Position numbers and translations under genes: made by a program. Below are positions 10,413-21,241 of a stretch of 64,000 nt of DNA, piece after piece. The stretch is taken from the NCBI GenBank assembly GCA_963920665.1, contig OY987272.1, forward strand, positions 10,917,001 through 10,981,000, given 5' to 3'. Each line of letters begins with the position of its first letter. Position 1 is the stretch's first letter. The DNA comes from Straminergon stramineum. Taxonomy: Eukaryota; Streptophyta; Bryopsida; Hypnales; Calliergonaceae. Below the pieces are notes generated by a model. That model ran no database searches and was not told the origin of the DNA. It saw nothing but the letters and a program-made list of their open reading frames with translations.

Positions 10413-12042
10413 AGGAGTGGTGTAGGTTGAAATAGTATCTACTCTATATTAAGCTTGGTGTGCATTCAAACTTCTTTCATATGATCCTCTCTTCAATGAT
10501 GATATAGTCAATATCCTATGGTACACTATCATTGCTTATACCACACTTATCTCCTTCTCAAACTATTTGACCTATAATTATTATGATAATTTCTTATATA
10601 GTTAAGTTAGGGGATATTCAACGCACATAGGGATGTTATTGGAATTTTTCATGTGATTACAATGGAAAATTTATTAAATTGATTAGATGCCAATATAATC
10701 TTCAACATTTGTGAAAATTAAGTGTTTTTGAGTGAATTATTTAGACATGGATTCATCAAGGTAAGCAAAGGTAAAATAACCTATAACCTATACTTTAAGT
10801 ACTTCCATTTGCATACTTTGGAGTGGAATTAGCATATGAGACTATCTTTCAAAACAATCACAATTGAAAATTTTGAATTTCCAACAAATAGTGATAATTT
10901 TTAAAAACTCTATGAATATACTATAAAACTTTGAAGTTCCAATACTTTATTTTTTATTCCATCCATGTATACATATTGTGCAATTTGTACCATTTATCTC
11001 TACATATTCTCACTAATGTTCATTTAGGTTGCTTGTGTCTTAGTGAGTTACTTCAATACACTTGTTCTTCAAATTGTCTTTATAAATAACTCTAAAATTG
11101 AAACTTTGAAGTACTAAAGCAAATTATTCATCAAGTGCACACATAAGTACCACCCTTACCTAGCCACAATTTCTGATTTGTAGCCTTAGAAGGATGAAGA
11201 AGTATAAATCATAATAGTAGTGTTCAATCATATTCTTCTAGACAAAGTATGAATCAATTAGGAATTTTTATCACAAGCTACCAAAAAGTCCATAGGCACC
11301 ACTACATTTCACCCAAATTGATAGAAAATTGAATCCATAAGGTCATCTTACTCTTCTAAGAAGCCCTAAAATGGCCACACATTTCATTATTTTACACCAA
11401 AAGTATATAAACCTTTGCCACTTTCACATCCCCTAAGGCATATGGCTTTATTTGATTGGAGAATGACAAGGGTTTTCCCCCATTAGTGAGTACAAATAGG
11501 CCCCTACAACTGAAAACTTGGATAATTTGTAACTAATTCCCCAAAATGTGAACCAGATCGCTGAAAATCGAATCTCCCTTCCTTGGGGAAAAAACGAAGG
11601 GTCCAGTCAACCCCAACGGGGAATAAGCTGGTTAATGATCGGGTCTTGAGAAAGCTGACCTAAGGGGTGGGAGCTCCTCTTCCGTGCAGCGTCTACAGCA
11701 AAAAAAACAGAGAAATAGATGTGGCAGAAAATATGAAAAACAGACTATAGTTCAGGTTTAGAAAAGGTTCGATCAACCCTAATGTACAACACCTCGGAGT
11801 CCCTGCCCACACCCACCTTCAGCCCTTGAAATGGACAATCATATTCAACACAGAATATTTCGCAGACGTCCTCACATCTTCCAATGTAGACAAGGAGTGA
11901 GAAAATATGGATCGGCGTACGAGTCCACTTGCTCAAGTTGTCTCAAAGCTGCCGAAATGAGCGCCTGCTCCACTCAGTCTGACCTAAAATGCTCGAGCTG
12001 GGGCCAGAGAATTCGTAGCAGCGGCTTCCGCACTACGACGCA
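10413..12042. other. Intergenic between convergent P450 and Yos1-like genes
   Basis: AT-rich to about 11500, then more GC-rich to 12042. The 3' untranslated regions of both flanking genes should lie here. I see no further coding region; open frames at 11745-11936 and 11831-12157 show no recognisable features. Confidence 0.5.
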
Positions 12043-12961
12043 TCAACCGAAGAGCAATTTGCTCACGATGACTACTCCATTCGCAACTACCAGCGGAACT
12101 GCGCAACATCCGATTCCACCTCCACTCACAAACTCATCGAAATACGACCAAAGATAACCACACCTCAAAGCGACACTTTAAGCGCTGACCACATTATTAT
12201 CATTAAATTGAACAAATACATATCGATTCTTGTTAGCAAGTGCAAGGAGAATCCAATGCACCAAATTACATCTTCTTTGTATTCTGAAGGCTAAAGTTAG
12301 AAGGGTTCAAACTTAAAGGAGATATACATTCTCAAAATCAATCTGTACTTTTTCCACATTTTTCATGATTTCAGGCCGTCACATTTAGAAACGTGTCGCA
12401 ATAAGATACCTCTAGCTTAGACTCCAGAGAAGGAGCAGATTTGAAACAGACGCTTCAAACTAAGCACAATATTGTTCACAAATACAGATCATTCGGAAAC
12501 CCTAGAAACACCCGACGCTAGTTTGAAACAAACCCAATCATCACCAACCTCGAGCGATTACCGGCGATTGAAAACAACATCTCAGATAACCCTGACGATG
12601 GAGCTGGTCGCAGTAAGCGCAGAAGCCCTAACTGCGCCGTGATAAGAAAACGTACGAATGCCGCTCACCTCGTAAATACTGCACAGCGTGGATGAACCCC
12701 ACCATCTGGCCCTTGAAAGGCGACACCCTTCCATTACTCATGTCGGCAATGCCCAAGCCCACTGCCAAACCCCACGACGTGTGAATCAAATGAAGCTCCG
12801 ATCGCGCAAAACAAACATCGATCATAAGCGAGAAGTGGATCGAAATGCGTAGGAAGAAATCAAAGCTGGGTCTTACTGGGCGAAAGAAAGCGATCTTCGT
12901 TGAGAATGGCAACGGCGTTGGTCATCAGGAGCAAGGCTTCCACCATCTGGTACAACCCCAT
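12043..12961 (-). CDS. Yos1/IER3IP1-like small membrane protein
   Basis: Three short exons on the minus strand: 12961-12877, 12761-12669 and 12098-12043. Both introns are GT-AG and phase 1, giving 77 residues, the length expected of the Yos1 family. Exon 1 encodes MGLYQMVEALLLMTNAVAIL then NEDRF; exon 2 has the hallmark FKGQMVGFIHAVQYLR; exon 3 ends VPLVVANGVVIVSKLLFG. Two hydrophobic segments (about 5-20 and 60-76) flank a loop, as in the family. Known role: Yos1p/IER3IP1 associates with Yip1-Yif1 and supports COPII-dependent ER-to-Golgi transport. The loop after NEDRF reads SPMGLGIADMSNG rather than the usual APRGW-type sequence. No single exon is long enough to appear as a sizeable open frame, so the gene is easily missed. 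The last intron of 570 bp is the least certain junction. Confidence 0.88.
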
Positions 12962-13229
12962 GGTTGCACAGTCTCTTGGCGCAGTTGAGATGGCCCGGGG
13001 AACAGAGTAAGTTAGTCTGCAGAGACTTGTATGGAGTGTTTACAGAAGTCCAGTGCTCTGTGCGAAAGCCATTCATACACAGAACGGGGCTTTACACTTG
13101 GGATTGCTTACACTTGGGTTTTAGACTTGGATCTGAAGTCATGAAAACTACGTCGCTCATTGGTCAGGTTACGACCATAGGTCGCTCATCGGTCTCTCAT
13201 TGGTCTAAGCTCAAAAAATTTGAAGTACT

Positions 13230-13458
13230 TTAACCCTTGAACGCCGGGCTGGCGACCATGGAAATCAGCCATTTTGGAACCGTGTGACATCATCTACTTT
13301 AAAAAAATCAAAAATAATAATTGGGAGTCAAACTAGTGTAGAAGATCTTCCCTTTCCACCTCTAATTCCGAGGATGAGTAGTTGCACTTCTGTCCAACAC
13401 AAGAGAATTCTTTGTCATTCATTGTACAAAAACGTCCACCTTGTCATTTAGCGGTTAA
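13230..13458. mobile_element. TTAA element, family A copy 2
   Basis: The left end TTAACCCTTGAACGCC begins at 13230 and the right end (GCGGTTAA, ending at 13458) is decayed. The 229-bp interior closely matches 59390-59619 (GACCATGGAAATC, GCCATTTTGGAA, GAAGATCTTCCCTTTCCACC, AATTCCGAGGATGA, GAGAATTC). It shares its terminal TTAA with the next element. Confidence 0.8.
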
Positions 13459-14179
13459 CCTTGGACTGCCGCCAGTGCCATTTTGTGGTGTTTGGATGAC
13501 AATCCAGGGTCCTATGAAGAGATTAAAAGCAGTTTTTTCATCCTTTGTTTTGTTGTTGATCTTTGATGTTGAGTTACAAAGAGTATCTAATTGAATTTTT
13601 TGTTTAAGTAGTGTTTGTTGTCATGTCGGTGAGAAGTAAGTTAAAAAGAAGGATGCCAAACTTTGCTATTTTAGTGTATTTTGAGGAGTTGTTGCTCCTT
13701 GCTCTAAATCTGGAATTTCTCAAAAAAAATGATATTTTTTTGAGTTTGAGACCAACTAAAGAAATGAAGTTCATCTACTCTAGTTTCTACTCCAATTCGA
13801 ATTTTGGAAAAATTTGTAATATTGAATATTTTATTGTAGTTTGAATTGTGGATGTATTTTCAATATCCATTGTATTCTAATTATAGAATGACATGGAAAT
13901 TGAGTCTACACCATGATGTTTGTCACTGTAAATTACACACATGGTGAAATTTTCAGATTTTTTGAAATAATTGACTATTTAATATGATTTTTTCTCCATT
14001 CTTTTTCAAAAATTCTCACAAAAATCAATTTTTTTGTGAAGTAGAGAAGACATGTAATATCATCTCTGAAAAATAAACATAAATTTTTTCATCCATATCT
14101 ATTCCAAAATGGCAACAAACTAAGTGATAAGCAACGAGGCTCTGAATCAGTGGTTGTAGGTCCACCCTTTAGGGGTTAA
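13455..14179. mobile_element. TTAA element, family B copy 2
   Basis: It lies between TTAACC at 13455 and CCTTTAGGGGTTAA ending at 14179. The interior (about 13680-13920) aligns with 34140-34380 inside another B element, for example AATGATATTTTT, CCAACTAA and AGAATGACATGG versus AGAGTGACATGG. The left terminal repeat is diverged. Non-coding. Confidence 0.6.
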
Positions 14180-14752
14180 GGGTTGTTTTACACTATGGTG
14201 GAGAATTGCACTGGAGAAGAAGTTTTGCCCAAGACATGGTTATTTGAGTCAATTGGTGGGATGTTGGAGAAGATGAAAAGATAACAAAATAATGTCATAA
14301 GAAGTCTTGACTAGTTGTAGTGTAAACACCAAGTAGAGAAGTCTTCTAGACAACTTCACAAATTGAAATCCACTAAACAACTGCAATAGGAGGCGAGTTT
14401 TGCAATGTGAAAGAAGAAGAGGTGTAAAGCTTGATAATACTAGTTGACAAAAAGAAAGCCCTTAAGTGCATGGTTGAGATTTGTCACAATGAAAAGACAA
14501 TGTATTGAAGTTGAAGACATTTCTTTGGAGGCCAAATTTCTTGTCTGGAGGTGAGGTCACCTAATAAACTTGGCCTCTAGAAAACTCCACTTACAAAATG
14601 TTTTCATCCATGCTTGAAGTTCCCTACTTGACAAATCTTTATTGTATGGTAAATGCAATTTGGTGAAGAACAAAATTTCCTCCAATCATATTCTTCCATT
14701 CCCCTACAACTATTGATTGGTGCACTTCTTCACTATAGTGTAAAGTGTCCCT
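14179..14752. mobile_element. AGGG-TIR element, family C relative
   Basis: Left AGGGTTGTTTTACACTATGGTG and, inverted from the right end, AGGGACACTTTACACTATAGTG form imperfect inverted repeats. These resemble the C-family termini (AGGGCCTCTTCACACTATGG), but the interior is different. The element starts at the end of the preceding B element. No open frame of note. Confidence 0.6.
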
Positions 14753-15554
14753 CACATAACTAGACCTAATTGTGTCTGAAGAAGCAATTAGGTTTTGTTT
14801 CTATTGTAGAATTTCTTACTATTTGTTGGTTCTTGTTGGAAATCAAAAGAGTATTATAGATTTTTTTTCTTAAACATTTTTTTGTCCCATATGAATAATC
14901 TATGAGTTTTCAAACAACCGAAAATAGGTTAATTCAAAAGTAATCTTAGGCTCACTAGAATAGAAGTGGTACATTTTAGGAAAGAATCTATAAGGAGAAA
15001 TTTTAGAAAAGGATCAAAATTAGACACAATCACCTTAACTAGTAAAATTGGAGGAATTTCTAAGCTCTTAAGAGCTTTTATAGTTTTTAGCTTTCTTCAC
15101 TTCACTCTCAGTGTTAGACAACCTTTACGTAACCTATGAAGGTACTTCATTTTTTGGACTTGTAGCTTCTAAAGGCTTAAGATTTAGATGAATAAACCAT
15201 CTCTTATTATGTAGAAAGATTGAGATTAGAGGGGTGTATACTAGGGCTCAATATCTAGAGAGAAAATTTGAGCCACACATATTTGTATTTCAAGTTTATC
15301 CATTATTATAGAATTATTGATTAATTTGCTTTGGTAATTCTTTAAATTTTTACATGAAATAGTAATCTTTTCGAAGTATACATCAATAATTTGCCTAAAG
15401 TTGATTGTCTCAAACAAAAATGCTAATGTAGAACTACAATTGTCCTTTAGAAATAAAATATCATTACACACAATGGACATCCCTCTTCACTTTAGAACAT
15501 ATAGTAAGGTAGGAGGTCTAAAACTAACAAAGCTCTAAAAGCAACCTTTTACAT

Positions 15555-15795
15555 GGAGGTATATTTTGTTTTCTTTGATGCACCATCAATGTACCAATAC
15601 TATACATTGATGGTGGTGGATGATTCTAATGTCCCTTGTGTTTCAACTTCAAAAATTCTTAACTAATTCCACAAAGGTCCAAAAAATATGAAACAACTTG
15701 AGTTAGATGCCAATTTTATTTTTCTTCCTACAAAGTTTATTGAAAATTATTTCAAGGAGTTTAGCTCCCCCAAAATGTGATTAGCTCTTAACCAA
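15555..15795. repeat. Dispersed repeat, copy 2 of 2
   Basis: Aligns with 1385-1622 (see that entry). This copy has a short palindrome around TACATTGATGG / CCATCAATGTA that the other lacks. Confidence 0.65.
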
Positions 15796-15979
15796 CCCCA
15801 AAGGACACAGCCCCCCATAACCAAGGTAGTCAACCACCTCCCCTACCAATGATTGGACCAATAGGTGCATTCTTTGCTTCTACAATTAACAACATGGTGA
15901 TTCAATGGACCTCTCAAGTCTACAATGTTATTACAAGGTTTTAAGGCATGCTTTCTAGACCTCCTAAATTATATTTTGG

Positions 15980-16210
15980 CCTAGTATACCTTGTGAGGTT
16001 GCTATAATCAAAATAAAATAATAGTGATTTTAAAATTTTAATATTAAAAAATAACTAAAAAACCCAGAAATTTCACATCATACATCCAAATGCCATGAAA
16101 CAAAGCTCATGTACCCCTCCTCGTTGAGGGCTTTTTGATGGTACTAAGAACACAACTAGGGGGCACATAATCCAAGAGATCTCAACATAACAAGCAAAAC
16201 AAACAACCTA
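15980..16210 (+). repeat. A-tailed ~230-bp repeat (family D), copy 1
   Basis: Part of a four-copy family sharing in order CTAGTGTGCC-like start, AAGTAATTTTCTAATTTTT, GGTCCAAACGCCA, CCCTCCTCG, GGGCTTTCCGATGGTACCA, CAACCGGGG, GATCTCA and a tail rich in AACAAATAAAACAAAAC. The A-rich tail and uniform length suggest a SINE or LINE 3' end; no target duplication was found. This copy is the most AT-rich and is directly followed by copy 2. Confidence 0.7.
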
Positions 16211-16224
16211 ACTTAAGGTATGGA

Positions 16225-16482
16225 CTAGTGTACCATGTGTTGTTGTCATAGCCAAAATAAAAGTAAAAGTAATTTTCTAATTTTTAAGTTCATAAAAACT
16301 TCCAAATTCAAACTTTGAAATTCATTAACTTTCACATTGTGTAGGTCCAAACACCACAAATCAAAACCCATGAACCCCTCCTTGTAGAGAGCTTTCTGAT
16401 GTACTAATAAGAATGCAACCGGGGATGCACGGTCATAGGAGATCTTACCTTAACAAACAAATAAACAAAACAAAACAAACAG
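16225..16482 (+). repeat. Family D repeat, copy 2
   Basis: Head-to-tail with copy 1. It keeps AAAGTAATTTTCTAATTTTT, GGTCCAAACACCA, CCCTCCTTG, GCAACCGGGGATGCACGG and a long AACAAATAAACAAAACAAAAC tail. Confidence 0.75.
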
Positions 16483-17178
16483 ATTAACCAGGATGGATTG
16501 TTGTACTTGTCTCAGGAAGAACCACCCTGAGCGCATGTTGATTACTTCAGAAACTTTGAAGTCAAGATTGGAAAGGATCCAGTGCCACTCGACTGCAAAT
16601 GCACTTGACAGACTTTTCTATGGTTTTAATCTCATTGCAAAATCATTAGCACTTCAAATTCTCAAAAGAGAGTGGAAAACCTCCACCAAACAAGAGCACT
16701 GCATACTTCTAGGACGAACCGGGCTTGCAAAATATTGTTGTCAATACTCAGGACAGACAAAGGCTCCTGAGAAAATTTATCAATAATGAAAATTAAAATA
16801 AAAACTCAGAGAAGAAAGGTTTCCTTCTTTCTCAATCAATTTCCGACAGAATCCAACAGGGAACTGGACAATCACATAGAGCTCTCGAGATTACTATCAA
16901 CTCAAGTTGCATCTGTGCTTACGGTCAAGCACTCTGCAGGCGAGTGACTAATGAGCTCCGAATTGAACACGCCAACAGGGGTTGAAAACCCCATCCTTGA
17001 TTTGCTTCTGCCAGGTCCTACAAAAAGTGGGCTTAATTACAGAACCTAAAATGAGGATCCCAACAAACAGGAGCAACTCAAGTCTCGGACCAAACTCGGT
17101 GGTCGAATGGCATCTATATTCTGAGGCAGACACTTATTCTAACAAAAAAAATCATTTTTCATGATGAATTTAAATACA
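16483..17178 (-). other. 3' flank of the TBL gene
   Basis: Moderately GC-rich DNA downstream of the TBL stop codon, probably holding its 3' untranslated region. A 97-codon plus-strand frame at 16493-16786 shows no recognisable domain and I do not call it as a gene. Confidence 0.4.
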
Positions 17179-20100
17179 CTAATACTTTACAGGCTTCCCC
17201 CAAACCCCTTGCCCTCTTGCGAGCAAAGATGCGTACAAAACCTCGTTCCATGTGTCAGGAACTCCAGGCAAACAGAAATGGCTGCAGTCTTGGCGATGCT
17301 TGGGAGGGAGACCATATATTTTGGTGTCCTTTCCATAAAGACCTGCATGAGCGTCAGCTCTGTAGTTGGTCAATGTGGTGACATCCATGAACTCCACCGC
17401 GCTCCGCTTTAATTTGATGTTTCTGTTGATGGCGGCCTTGATGTGCTTGTTGGTCCATGGAATTGGCTGCTCTTTCTCGACCTCCTCATCCGTCAGGGGT
17501 TTCACCTCTTCGTGACAATGGCCTCCGTGGTTCCATGCTCCTCCTCTGCACAAATTAGTGATTCACGCGTTCATTAGAAGAAAACTTTGCAGATTTGGAC
17601 CCTGAGGTTCAGAAGTTGACTATCCATGTGTCGAAACAGTCAAACACTTCTCAAGATTCGAAGTCTGTGCTAGCAAGGTATTATTAGTCACGTACTGTCT
17701 ATCATCATGAAAAACGAGTAAAACTGCTGTTGCACATTGTGAATACAAAGAACCAGAGCACATTCCAATGAAAATGAACAAAAACGGATATTCAAGTCTG
17801 CAATTTCAATCATGGGTTCAAGTCGATTCTGAAGTAGATGACCATTTATGTGTCAGAATAGCCATTAACATATCAAGATTCGAAGTATACCAGTATGCCC
17901 TGTGCCGATGCCAGAGCCATAAAAGTAGAAGTAATTTTCTATTTTTTAGTTCATAAAAACTTCGAAATTCAATATCTTTTGTGCTGTGAGTCGGAACGCC
18001 ATGAACCAAAGTCCGTGCACCCTTCCTCGCAAAGGGCTTTCCGACGGTACCAAGAACGCAACCGGGGGACACACGGTTCCGGGGATCTCACCATAACAAA
18101 TAAAACAAAACAAACAGCCTAATTTAATTTAGATGCTAGTAAAGTATGTTTTGGTCACGAAGTACATCTGTCATCTTGCAAAAATCAGAATACTTGATGG
18201 GCTGAGAAGTAGTGAATACAGGGAGCCAGCAGTCCTGGAAGCCAAATGAATGTGAAATTTCTTCAAACGGCATTTGCTATTGGGAGTTGTGACGGTTTCC
18301 TAAGCAAAAAAGTGAACCTTGAAAAAGGCGGTTTCAAGCACAGCCGAGCAAGGCATTTGAAGAGTAAGGGGCACAAAGTATATTTCTACCTGAAATGAAC
18401 CGAAGCAAAACTTCGGAAAAACACTTGAGTGGCAGGATCAAGGTGACGCTCCATCCACAATGCCCAGGTTTTTAAACCAGTTTTAAACGCATCTTCATTG
18501 CTGTGCTCCGTCAAATGTCCTTTCATATAAAACCGGCCACCCCTGCAATTAAAACCCAGGCACATCAATCCAGCCGCTGCTTCTACAAACCCATCCGCTG
18601 GAGTCACAAACCTAGGGTGCTCCCAAACTCAAGAGGAATACAGCTTAATACCTCCGTCTACACAGGAAAGTAGAACTACCTCAATAGACACTTCAATCAG
18701 AATTATCTTCGTATCAATGTCTCTTCTCTTCTTCTCTAAGAGGAAGAACCAATGATTGCAACCAAGGCAAAGGAAAATAGGCCAACAGAAAGATCTTCAG
18801 TAAAAATTAGAATCTCTCGAAACTTTTAGACAACATCATAAAGCGAATCTTTCCAATAATTACATAACATTCTTGAACTTGCTACAATGGTCCTTTCCAC
18901 ACTGGTATTGTAAATAAAGGCACGCTTCTCTAGACAGTTGAATTTAAATTCTCTCTCTCTCTTCTCATGCCACAGAGCCTTGCATATAGAAATAGAAAAG
19001 AACTTCGCATCGGGGGCTCAAGAATGTCAATTCCAATGCAAAAGCAAAAAACATAAACTGGGTAGAAGGAGTAGAATCTTACGGGCGTCCAATCTTCTCC
19101 CACGACCACCAGTGACCAGAGTTGAAGATCATGATATTAGCGCCATGCCACCGTTTAGCACTCCAGGAGACTACGTCGATCTTCAGAATGCTAGTCACAT
19201 TTGCGGGGAAACCCGCAGGAGGGCGCTCTTGAGGAACAAGGAAAGGGTCCCTGAAATACTCCACCGTGCAGTTGTAGTCTTCGAACAGGAACACCAGCTC
19301 ACCCATGTGCTTACTGATGGATCTCCCTTTCACTTCATAAATCTTGGATTTGTTATGGACCGCTTCTGAGAGCATGCACAACATGGACTCCCACTGATTC
19401 CGCCCCAGAGAGTCCCCAACAAACACTAGCCTTTGATTCCGCAGCCTCTCCAACATCTCTCGAGCGTCGAATCTGCAACCATACTAGCCTTCCAACCATC
19501 AGAATGACCTGGTCTCAAACGTCATGGTAGCCTTTTCTAACAGAGAACTCTTCAAAAAAGACATCAACACAAATTTCTCAAATGTGCACAGAGAAATGAG
19601 CACTACTTTCTGCCTTATTATTCCATTCCACCTGTAGAGCCTTCAATGTTACAGCTAATGTGCCTCTGGAAAACATGGTAATTAACACTGGAGGGGGTAA
19701 ACAACCAGCCACCCCTATTTCCAATATCTTTGATTATCATCTGTGTGCTAAAACTGTTTGATGAGAATTTGCACTTAAAGAACTTCTTTCAAGAGTCACG
19801 TACAATCTTAACGAATTTGGTGAGTACACCAAATTCATTAAAATGCAAATGACTTTTGAAAAGTGTATATTAAGCATAAATTCTAATCAAGCAATTTCAG
19901 CACACAGACGATCATCGAAGGTATTGGGAAAAGGGGTGGATGGATTTCTAGCCCCTCCAGTGTTAATTACCATGTTACAAGCGCAATGGTAGTAACATTG
20001 AAGTTGTGCATGTGAAATGGGACAATAAGACAGAAAGAAGTGCACATGTCTTTGTACAATTTTGACAAGTTTTGCAGTATGTGAAGGACTGATGGAGTGA

Positions 20101-21241
20101 GTACCTCGGCATGTCACAGTCATGTGGTCGCCAGCGGTACTTCATGAAGCCTTGGTCGGGTCGACCATTCTCCTCACACCGAAAGCTTGTATCCACAAAA
20201 GCACAGTTCCTGGATCTGTACAAAGGGTATGTTTCGTCATACACCCATTGTCCATGGTACAGATCACATCCTGCCAGAGAGCTCCGGTTATTGCCTGGCA
20301 TCGCTAACACCTCCGCTTGGGATTCAGAATGAGAATCGTCAGACTTATACTCAACATGGGACACATCAGATTGAGGCTCCTCAGAGTCGTTGTGAATGGA
20401 AACATTATGCTGGGTAACCCATTCCTGTGGAACCCATCCCAACCCAATTCCGTTAGTAGGCCGAGAGTGGAGTAAATGTAACCGGCAAGTTCAGACCTAG
20501 AATTTAGTGAACATGACAATGCACAGCCCAATAATCAAATCTTACTCACAATTCAAACCTAGTTTCTACAGTATCCAAATACTGTGTATTTGAGGACATT
20601 AGAATCCTCTTGAAAATAAAGATAAGTTCCACAATTCACTGACTCTGAACCAAAGGAAAGGAGAACTTGCATTGGCGAAAGCTACATCGTCAGTAAATGT
20701 GAGGAATTTTGAGTAAGTTGCTACTCAAAAAGCAAGACAGTGGTATAGTGCAACAAGTGACAGGACCTCTCGTGGCGTAGCTATTTCTATTTGCGGTTCT
20801 TATAATGGAAATCTACCAAGACAAATAAAGGTGATTGGAATGGTTCCCTACATTAGAATCAGGTACGGTGTTGTTAACATTGCTTGCAAATTCTAGAGCT
20901 CCATCCGCAGGCTGCAACGAGGCGTTAGCTGCTTCAAGTGAAGGATTGGCGACAACTACCTCCGCTGTGTTCATTTCCATGATAATCTCGGTGCCCTCCT
21001 CAGATTCATGTCTGGGCAAGGACGACGATGATCTGATAGCCAGAGTGTCCCTCTGCAAGATGAGTTCCCGCAAGTCCGTGCTGTCGTACAAGGACTTCAT
21101 GTCCACAAACATGAAGCAGAAGACCACTATAGCTGCGCTGCAAGCCAGCAGCAAGAAGCTACCCAGTCCATAGCCACTACAACCAGTCTTTCTCGGGTAT
21201 TTCCCACTTCGTTGGCCCTCTAGGATCTTCCTCGATGCCAT
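17179..21241 (-). CDS. Trichome birefringence-like (TBL/DUF231) O-acetyltransferase
   Basis: Five exons: 21241-20852, 20424-20105, 19472-19083, 18542-18390, 17545-17179. All introns are GT-AG and every phase agrees, giving 539 residues. A short basic N-terminus is followed by one membrane segment (about 26-47), typical of a Golgi type II protein, then a Ser/Glu-rich stem. The TBL domain begins CDLYHGQWV (183-191). The esterase GDS motif (256-258) lies in LVFVGDSLGRNQWES, and the DCSH (504-507) supplies the second catalytic motif (DxxH). The family transfers acetyl groups to wall polysaccharides such as xylan, mannan or pectin; the TBL6-11-like look is an impression, and the substrate is not inferable. 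An in-frame ATG at 21328 would add 29 residues; I chose 21241 because the basic segment plus anchor then starts the protein. Intron 2 is mostly a giant hairpin; intron 4 holds a split tandem duplication. Confidence 0.94.
17612..17760. repeat. Intronic tandem duplication, unit 1 (TBL intron 4)
   Basis: Shares with unit 2 (17833-17888 plus 18133-18250) the ordered words CTCAAGATTCGAAGT, TGCTAGCAAGGTAT, TAGTCACG, CTGTCTATCAT and GTGAATACA...AGCCAG/CAGAG. Unit 1 is uninterrupted. Identity is roughly 70% by eye. Confidence 0.6.
17833..18250. repeat. Intronic tandem duplication, unit 2, split by a repeat
   Basis: Counterpart of 17612-17760. The left part (to GATTCGAAGT, about 17885) and right part (from GATGCTAGTAAAG, about 18133) are separated by a family D repeat, so the duplication preceded that insertion. 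Confidence 0.6.
17889..18120 (+). repeat. Family D repeat, copy 3 (in TBL intron 4)
   Basis: The most GC-rich and probably least mutated copy of the family. It has GGAACGCCATGAACCAAAG, GGGCTTTCCGACGGTACCA, AACGCAACCGGGGG, GGATCTCACC and the tail ATAACAAATAAAACAAAAC. It interrupts the second unit of the intronic duplication, so it is a true insertion. It is antisense to TBL. Confidence 0.8.
19588..20061. repeat. Giant fold-back (inverted repeat) in TBL intron 2
   Basis: Two arms meet at a 4-nt loop, AGTA (19823-19826). The core is 19672-19822 against 19827-19976; aligned words include AACATGGTAATTAACACTGG, CTGTGTGCT, GAATTT, TCAAGAGTCA/TCAAAAGTCA and GAATTTGGTG immediately at the loop. Weaker pairing continues outward (TTCAATGTTAC, ACTTTCTG.CTTATT, GCAC) to about 19588 and 20061. 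It occupies most of the 632-bp intron. When transcribed it would form a very long imperfect hairpin on either strand. It may be a fold-back element or an inverted duplication feeding small-RNA production; no family was recognised. Confidence 0.85.
20647..20741. repeat. Dispersed repeat, copy 2 (in TBL intron 1)
   Basis: Matches 841-945 (see that entry). It lies wholly within TBL intron 1 (20425-20851). Confidence 0.6.

Noticed and set aside
16493..16786. 97-codon plus-strand frame
   Set aside because: Antisense to the probable TBL 3' untranslated region, with no recognisable domain or homologue in the window.
18938..19369. 143-codon plus-strand frame
   Set aside because: Opposite-strand shadow of TBL exon 3, which carries the GDS motif.
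20835..21173. 112-codon plus-strand frame
   Set aside because: Shadow of TBL exon 1, where the minus strand encodes the anchor and stem.
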